A stretch of DNA of 64,000 nucleotides from Hypholoma sublateritium FD-334 SS-4 (Eukaryota > Basidiomycota > Agaricomycetes > Agaricales > Strophariaceae), in assembly GCA_000827495.1 (NCBI GenBank), contig KN817542.1:46178-110177 (forward strand), given 5' to 3'. The notes under the pieces were generated by a model that made no database searches, was not told the origin of the DNA, and saw only the letters and a program-made list of their open reading frames with translations. Shown here in pieces: positions 56,667 to 64,000 of this stretch. Both the position numbers and the translations under genes were made by a program. Within the stretch, counting starts at the first letter, position 1. Each line of letters begins with the position of its first letter.

Positions 56667-59600
56667 TCAACGCCACATCTGAGAAGTTTCCGGCGATCGC
56701 GGTGGGGACATCGTCGCCTGCCCTCCTCGAGTGTAATAAGAGCCACCACCAGGAGCCGGGTTAACGCTATTCGGCACTGGCGGGGGTGCATATCCCTGCG
56801 TCATCGAAGGTGCATACCCATGTGCGGTCGAGTTGACCGAAGAGCCATACGAATAATTCGACATGTGCGTCGGGGCCGCGTTGTACGCATCATACTGCAC
56901 CTGCTGGGCATTTGCCTGCGGAATGTTTGCCTGCGGGAGCGGCGCTGCCGTGCTCGGTTGCGTGGTCGGGAAAAGCGCGACGGTGGGTATCAGTTCGCAC
57001 ACATGTTGTACGATGTTACGCGTGCGCATGCCCCCGGGCCCGGTGACGGAGTCGGTGCTGTTCATGACAAAATGCACCTGCGCCTCCTGCACGACATTGT
57101 CGTGCTGCGAGTCGATTGGCGGTGTGTTGGCAGTGACACTGACACCGCGGCCATCCCATGTGCATCGGATTTCGTTGCCCGGGATGATCTGTGCCAGGCG
57201 CCCGGTTGCGATATGTCGGATTTCGATGAAGCGAGAGTCAAACAGGAGAATATACGGCGCATGGAAAGCGACACGCTCTGCTGTCCCCTCCCATTCAATG
57301 GTCCCCAATGAGCGGCATGGGTCGCCATGCTTGTCAACATATAGGCCAAATTCTATAAACCCAAGATTAGAATTCGTCGGAAGGTAAGTGGAAACAACAC
57401 GCCATCATAGCAAAGCAGAAACTCTTCCTCAGTCGATCGGAACATCCCCAATGGCCGAGCGGCTTCGCAGCGCTTAGCAAGCTGCGCGTGGCGAGGGTCA
57501 TCCCGCTGAGGAATAGTTATGCTGTCAAAGCTGTAGAAGATAGATAAATCGGAGAAACACCGAGCCTAGAAGGATAACAACGTACTCATGAAGATTCATA
57601 ATTTCGAACCCTTTAGCACAGAAAATCGCAATCCTTGCTTTGAGGAAGATAACGTCGAATGAATCGGACGGCAGGAAGAAATCCCTGTATATTCTGAACC
57701 ACTCCGATTTTGTTGATCGGAAGCCGAGCCGAGAGCCAAAACCAGCAGAAGCCTTCGCTCCTTCGTTAATCTTCTCGCCGACCGGTTCGAGTACACGGAA
57801 TATGCTGTTCAACTGGATAGCAAAGATATGAGAATAGCCTACGTGCCAACTGAAAGGATCATACCGATTTCTTCTTCATATAGATGATGAGGGTCCGGCC
57901 TCCAAGAGTTCCAACACTGAAGAAGTGAACGTCCTTTGTTCCACTCAATTTCTGTGGGACTTGTGACGTATGAGGTCCATTTGGAGTCGACGGCACGAGA
58001 GCTTCTATGTGATAAGCAAAGAGGGCCTAACAACACATAGATTAGAAAAAGCATATCGTGAATTGAAATCAAAATACTTTGTCAGCGAGGACCAAGAAGA
58101 TGCCAAAGTCTTCAAGCATTGCACACTGGGTCACCATTTTCAGATGCAGAACACGACGAATCGCTAAAGAGATCTGTCAGAAGATAATACCAACATGGAG
58201 TGGTACAAATACATACACTTGGGATCATGTCTGAATCCGATCCACACTCCTTCTGTACACCCAATTGCAACCAGAGCGCGTCCATCAAGAGTATCTGCGA
58301 AACAGTAAGTACCAGCAGAGTCAAAAATATATAGTTAACTTACTGAAAGGCACAGAACAAGTGACTTTGCCTGTATATTGATTATCTTGATTCCACGCCG
58401 GACCGTTATTCGTGCCAACAGCGACCGCCGGCATCACGAACGTCTCCCTGCTCAGATACTCGATTTCGAACACCTTGTTGGATTCCTGCACTGTCTTGCG
58501 TAGAATAAGTGCGTGTTCCAGCCGTTCCTTCCAATCTGAACGTGATTGTGCGGACTCGGCGTAAAGGATGTAGGGACCGCCTGTGCGCCCATTGTGATGG
58601 AGGGTAAGGGGGAATACTGAACGCGAATCGGTGGCACTATCGGGTGTCATGCCCGGAGTTCCGCTGTTGGTGTCGTGTCGCTCGCCACCTCGCAAGTTGC
58701 GAAGGATCCCTGCGCTTCGTTGGGTGGGTGGATCCGTGAAGTTTACCAGTGTCAACAAGTCAAGAGGGATTGGCTATACAAAGTTGGCATGAGCTCGAGA
58801 CATCCCCGATCAGGAAAATGTATTTACTCTACGATTAACTTGATATTTCGTCACACCGTCCTTCTCTTTAGGCTTTGTCATCACCACTATGATTGCGTTG
58901 GGTCATCGTGTTCAATATGATACCAAAAATGACTCACGGTAATTATCGAAAAGGAGGACATGAAGCTCGCTCCATCCATTCCACTCTAGACCACTTTCAG
59001 GTTGGCGAAGCAGTTTCCCAGAATAGATAAGGGAACGACCCGGATCGAGTAGATCCATGTCCTGACACATACCAATCAGCATCAAGAAATCACAGATAGA
59101 TAGGCCAATGCATCTCACAATAGATTCGCCTTGCTTGAAGATGAGGTTGGCATTATACCTCCACACCTCGACTTTCTGCTTCGCCGACTGCACTCCGGGC
59201 TCTGTCTCCTTTCCAAGAGCTTTGATGACCTCAACGACTTGCGGAATGGCCTCGATATCTTCATGCCCTGCAGGGGTCTCGTCCATTATACCCTTCAAGA
59301 GAAGTTCATATCGCAGCAGCCTCGGGATAGGCCGATTGATGAAGCTCTTCATGTCAAGACGATGCGCATCCGGATGCCGGACACAGTTCTGTTGACCCAA
59401 TCCATATTTCAGTATAGTGACCAAGAGAGCGATTGTATGTGCCTTACATCAACGAATGTCTTGAATGCCGGATTATTCGCCATTTCGTTGTCAATGCGAT
59501 ATGCAGCGATGGGATAGTTCGGGATGTATTCCATGTATGAATCTCGGAAGTTGAGGGCGGCGTCGAAGAGTGGAGCGGTGATGGAGTGAATGTTGGGGTG

Positions 59601-62600
59601 TTGTTCCCGTTGGATTTCGTGCAGCTCGCCAACGAGTTTTTTGTGATGCTGGAACAGATCAGCATAGTTGTGGAAGACATCATCAATGAACTGGTCGAGT
59701 CTGTCGCTGGGTATAATGGACGTGTCCTTGCGGAGAGGTATAATGTACATCTAGCAAAAAAATTAGAACTGAAGGCAGCAGCAGGAGATTAGACATACAT
59801 TTTGAATGTTTTCCAAATCTTTCACGTAAGCCATCTCTCCCTTGATTAGTTCGAATATGATACTATAAAAGTCTTAAAAGCTGCATCAGAGGAATGCCAC
59901 GCAAAAACTTACGCTTGGCGCTTTGCATCTTTCTTAGCGAAGTGCTCGCGAACCTCAACAGGGACGATATCGTGCCATTCCCATTTCCCAGGTGCACCCT
60001 TGCCCATCGCGGCCTGGAAAGTCCGCAGCTGCGATATAGAGTGCAAGTTCTTGATGGCGTCGATTGCCTCAACTAAGAATTCCGTGTCCGGATTTTCGGG
60101 CGCCGTTTCATGCAGAACCGCCTCGAGATGGACCGTGTACCTCTGTAGATGGTCCGCCGGCCGACTGAGAAAACTTTTAAGCTCGAGCCGGGTAGAGTCT
60201 TCTGGGCGAGACGACGGCTGGCGGGCACATTGCTAAGAAAAAATGGAAGGGGTAGAAGGTGAGTACGCATATGGCAGCTGTAACAAATGAACGCACATCC
60301 AGAAATATCTTGAGCTGTGGGTTTGCGTCCGTCTCATCCTTCAGCCGCTTTTCTGATATCGGAAAATGGCCAATGTATGTCGGATAGGCGAAACGGAACT
60401 CGGCCGCAGATTGCAGGAATATGTCGCCAATTCTCAAGATGATGGGACCCTCTTCGCGTTGACGGACATACAAGACTTCCAATAATCGACGATTCGTTTC
60501 GCGCAGATCCAGAATGTTGCCGAATACATCATCAATGAAGTCGTCCAATAGATTGGGGGAAATCACGGGGGGATTAGCCGCACGCAAGGGTTTAATGAAG
60601 GCAGACTCGACGAGGTCAAGGTCTTGGAGATACTGTTTCTCCCGATTGATGAGCTGATGGATGATACTGATAGAGGAGAATAAATGAGTCCGCATATCCT
60701 AAGTCTACTGTAAGACAAGTAAGAGACCCACTTCTGTCGGTTGACCTCACTTTGAGGCAACGATTTCACAATCGCTGCATCAACGGTCGACGTCCATGCT
60801 TCTTCTGTCACAACAGCGAGCGCCTCAACAGGCGCAGGAGGCGGTACAAATGCATGATCGCCCTGGTAGTATATTACGATTACACAAGGGGACAAATAAA
60901 GAAAAACTGACCACATACCTTGCGAGGACACGAGTAAGCATAGCACACGACGCCCTCCCCACAACTTGGCGAATAACATCTTGTAAGCATTGTAATGACG
61001 CTTGTCGGCAATTCCTCGCGCTCAGGAATGGCATCAGATCCACTTTCTTGGTCATCGAGGAACATGTATACGTCCTCTACTCCATCATGCAGAACACGAT
61101 TGCCCCATTCGACTTCATAGAAGAACAGTTGGCTCTGGAGACTGCGGGCCACTTGGAGGGCCACCCGTCGGTCATTGGTCGAAACTCCGTGATTTATCGC
61201 AAGCTCCCGTTGAATTTGTGTTTGGATTGTTGACTATGATACAAAAAAAATAAGTTTACGATATAAAACTGTAATTGAATTGCAATCCGACGCACCACAA
61301 TATCTTTGCCTGTAAATGCTCTTGGATAGGGGATGCTACCTTTCACATGAGTGCCTCGAGGGACCTTGTCGCGCAACTGCATCGCAATGTTTGATAGCAA
61401 GGAAAAGTTAACGAAGCGAGTCTCGTCTTCTTCGTCCTCATCTTCCCAATAGTCGCCAAGCGGGTCAGGGTCGTCGTGAAGCTCCAAAGAGGGCTGTTTG
61501 CCAGGGGAGAACTGGGCTACGCTACGTAACATGTCACTGGGCCGTCGCATGACATTCGGGTCAGAAGCTGTGAGCCCATCTTGATCATCGTAGTCTTGCT
61601 CGCCGTAGTCGTACCCGTTGGGATCATGAATAGCCAACTGCGCACCTTGCTGTGCCGCTCTCGCGGAGGACGCAGCATGTGGCTGATCAAAGAAACTGTT
61701 CTGCGATGCAGCTCCCGTAGCGTTTTTGAGGCTGAAGTCTGGAAATCCGTTGTCTATAATGACTATTAATAGGCTGCCCCTCAATACTGAACATGGACTT
61801 ACACGATGAAGATGCTTCGGGTGATGTGGTGTAAGTGTTTGGGGATGGGTAAGGGGCATAGCGTTCATCGTTAACTCCCGGAAGCGGCGGTAATGGCGGA
61901 GTTGGAGTGGAAGTCGAGATATAAGGATTAGATTCGGAGGCATAATCGTATGCATCAGAGCCTTCTTGGTCGTATGTGGACGGTGCTGGTGCCGACAGGT
62001 ATGGATTCTGCGACATATTGGTGTACGCAGATGGTTTAGGAGGCAATGCGGGGGGCAGAGCTCCAGAAGGACGTTGGTATACGTCATTCCGAGAACTCGG
62101 ATAGTGCACTTGAGAGTCAGAAACAGGCGTCCTGAGAGCATCATCCCAGTAGGAGGTGTTACTTGAAGATGATGATCCGCGAGGAGGTTGCCGTCCGTTG
62201 GTATCAGCACTTCTTCTACTGCTGCCGCTAGCCGGATCCGAGCTACGGGTCGAAGACGATGTAAACGATGCAAACGAATTAGATGTGCTGCCGTTATACA
62301 TGTGCGGGCGAGAGGCACCCGGGGGGTAGTACACCTCTGGCTCTGGCATAGCATAGGATACCACTGAGGGTCCGGGGGTCACAGGCGATGATGATGATCC
62401 ACCCGGCGTTGGGGGTAATCGTCGTCGAGTGGGGGACTTGCCGCTGGCAGGCGATGAGGCGGTAGCGAGGTTTTGGGTGTTTACTCGGTATGGGCTTGGA
62501 CTCCTCCGCCCGGCTAGAGAACGAAATTGGATTGGTATCTCGCATACGAGATGATTACTCACTATGCTGCGGGACAGGTGCAAGACTCTGCGGTGTCGGC

Positions 62601-62758
62601 TCATAATCATCTGCGTAGCCGCTGTAGATATTCTCGAGATCTCTTTCCGACGGCGGCGTTTCCTCCGCGAACACGGCCCACACCTCATTGTATAGTTTTT
62701 GAAGATCTTCCTCTACTGGTGATGTAGGTCGTGGACCCAGTCCTGATGAAGCCGGCAT
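56667..62758 (-). CDS. Rho1 guanine-nucleotide exchange factor, copy B (DEP, tandem DH, PH, CNH)
   Basis: Nineteen exons: 62758-62563, 62513-61803, 61753-61296, 61233-60919, 60862-60732, 60666-60297, 60232-59913, 59862-59799, 59750-59448, 59388-59119, 59061-58938, 58886-58828, 58773-58344, 58294-58217, 58163-58078, 58026-57865, 57812-57586, 57530-57403 and 57352-56667; 1705 residues. Layout as copy A: Pro/Ser-rich N-terminus, DEP (HVKGSIPYPRAFTGKDIV), first DH-like (IIHQLINREKQYLQDLDLVE), second DH (IIFELIKGEMAYVKDLENIQ; INRPIPRLLRYELLLKGIM), PH (TKPKEKDGVTKYQVNRR, PIPLDLLTLVNFTD) and CNH (ALVAIGCTEGVWIGF, HFFSVGTLGGRTLIIYMKKK, IEWEGTAERVAFHAPYILLF). Many exon lengths equal those of copy A (315, 370, 270, 59, 86, 128). 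It has one extra intron (59863-59912) and an apparent GC-AG intron (57353-57402). The C-terminal tail is Gln/Pro/Ala/Tyr-rich. By family it activates Rho1 at the plasma membrane. Confidence 0.92.
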
Positions 62759-63305
62759 CGGTACCCCAGGCGACAGGCTTGTTGCAAATCCCCGCAGATA
62801 CTAGAGTATCTATGGGCTTGGGGTAAGTCTCGCAGATAGTTTACTTCTGAACGCTAGAGTCGACTGCAGAGAGTGCGACTGGTTCGATGTGGTGGTGGTG
62901 TCCAAAGAGTGAGTAGCGGCACTCATCAGTGCCCGCTCTGCTCTGTCAAACCTCATGACTTTTCTTGATAAGGCAGGTTGATCACTTGCTCTATTTTTAC
63001 CACGTTAATTGTGCGCTCAGCGCTATATCCTAGCCTTTTGGAAGCTTCGCCCCTACGAGCCCCTACGTTGAATTGATATGTAGCCATTGACAATATCCTT
63101 TATTACAGCGTCGAAAAGTGACAGCGGTATGGGCGCAGCGCGGTTCTCCGCGCCGCTTGGGGCCGGCGTGGGGAAGTCTTACGCGGCGTGTCCAGCCACC
63201 CTCTTTAGACTTGCTTTAGACCCACTTCCAGTGGCCCTTTGACACAGTATTGCGCCACGCTCGCACACTAATCACAACACTTCATCTGAACTCTGACTAG
63301 CAAAC
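62759..63305. other. divergent promoter region RhoGEF B / UBA-UBX gene
   Basis: 547 bp between divergent starts. GC-rich patch at 63125-63200. No gene seen. Confidence 0.4.
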
Positions 63306-64000
63306 ATGGCTGGCGACAAAGATACTCTCCTAGGGATGGGCTTTGATGCTGCACGAGTAGAATGTTCGCCGTCTTTACACTTCAAACCGTCGCGATAATG
63401 TTGATCATAAAGATGCTTCATTTCATGCGCGTCTTTGTTGTTTCATTTGTGCTGTTTCTTCATAGGGGCCTTGAAGGCGACGGGAAACCGTGGCTTACAA
63501 CCCGCAATGGACCATATACTCGAACACGAGAGCCAGCCCGTTCCCGACCTTGGAGCGGTGAGCGAGCAAGCGGGACGTTCTGAACCGATGGACGTCGATG
63601 AAGACGACGAGGACGCGGAAGCATTGAAAAGTCTGGGTGCATTGAAAGGGAACGCGGTTGAGGCAAAGGTACGTGCACCCTTTCAGATCGCAGTGAGAAA
63701 TAAAATACTAACTTGTCTATCTAAACACACAGAGTATTAAGTGCTCTGAGTGCGGTAAAATCTTTAAGAACACTGCTCTAGCCAACTTCCACGCGGAAAA
63801 GAGTGGTCATGATCAGTTCGAAGAATCCACGGAAGAGGTGACTTCCTGTCTTATCAACCTTTGGTATCATTGTGTATTCATCATCGCCACATAGATCAAA
63901 CCCTTGACTGAAGAGGAGAAGAAGCAGAGACTGGAAGACTTGAAAGCAAAGATGGCGGAGAAACGCTCCAAAAAGGCCATCGAAGAAGCAAAGGAGAATA
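63306..64000 (+). CDS. UBA/UBX domain protein (UBXN1-like), N-terminal part, runs off the window
   Basis: Exons 63306-63363, 63466-63668, 63733-63837 and 63895 to the window edge, all in phase. An N-terminal UBA domain is plain: LLGMGFDAARVEWALKATGN, QPAMDHILEHE. An acidic linker (MDVDEDDEDAE) leads to a C2H2-type finger, IKCSECGKIFKNTALANFHA-EKSGH, then FEESTEEIKPLTEEEKKQRL and a coiled coil (KMAEKRSKKAIEEAKEN). This order is that of fungal UBXN1/SAKS1-type proteins, which end in a UBX domain binding Cdc48/p97; the UBX would lie beyond 64000 and cannot be seen. Role: linking ubiquitinated substrates to Cdc48. Confidence 0.85.

Noticed and set aside
1..64000. CRISPR arrays, bacterial operons, insertion sequences, LTR retrotransposons
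   Set aside because: No regularly spaced repeats, no transposase or reverse-transcriptase motifs, and no long terminal repeats were seen; the window is eukaryotic.

Overview
The window looks like nuclear DNA from a filamentous basidiomycete, most likely an agaricomycete. Genes are dense on both strands and broken by many very short GT-AG introns (mostly 46-65 nt, up to 20 per gene). Protein content is typically fungal: F-box/leucine-rich-repeat families, BTB/POZ families, a YAT-type amino-acid permease, a Rom2-like RhoGEF with a CNH domain, and an Rxt3-like HDAC-complex subunit. Exon structures below were read by eye from splice sites and checked for reading phase; there is no transcript evidence.

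Layout. 0.2-0.85 kb: C-terminal part of an uncharacterised gene, then a 5'-truncated F-box/LRR remnant (1.5-2.0 kb). 3.4-4.25 kb: VPS25 (ESCRT-II). 4.6-5.7 kb: two small proteins with PPxY-type motifs. 6.0-9.9 kb: two F-box genes. 10.4-17.1 kb: a very GC-rich Rxt3-like gene full of low-complexity sequence. 18.2-22.2 kb: a second pair of F-box genes, each with a related upstream segment. 23.3-24.6 kb: a 7-TM membrane protein. 25.0-26.9 kb: mitochondrial GatA, divergent from MAK11/PAK1IP1 (27.2-28.8 kb), which is convergent with a GPATCH1 homologue (29.0-31.9 kb). 33.2-36.0 kb: a 21-exon amino-acid permease, convergent with a TRM140/METTL2 tRNA m3C methyltransferase (36.2-37.8 kb).

38.3-62.8 kb is a mirrored block. 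RhoGEF copy A (+, 38.3-44.2 kb) and RhoGEF copy B (-, 56.7-62.8 kb) lie at the outer ends and point inward. Between them are BTB genes on the + strand (44.6, 46.9, 50.7 kb) and BTB genes on the - strand (52.0 kb and a decayed copy at 53.6 kb), an uncharacterised Ser/Pro/Ala-rich gene (48.4-50.2 kb) with a degraded duplicate at 46.1-46.5 kb, a ZNF511-like gene and a tRNA-Asn(GTT) with an intron. The right edge holds the start of a UBA/UBX-type gene.

Functionally this is mostly a housekeeping neighbourhood (ESCRT sorting, chromatin, mitochondrial translation, ribosome assembly, splicing-associated factor, tRNA modification, Rho signalling) interrupted by fast-evolving duplicated F-box and BTB families that may serve as substrate adaptors for cullin E3 ligases. 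I did not find a clearly new biochemical system. The most unusual points are the mirrored RhoGEF/BTB block, the tandem DH domains in both RhoGEFs, signs of gene conversion between BTB exons, and the conserved coding-like segments upstream of two F-box genes.
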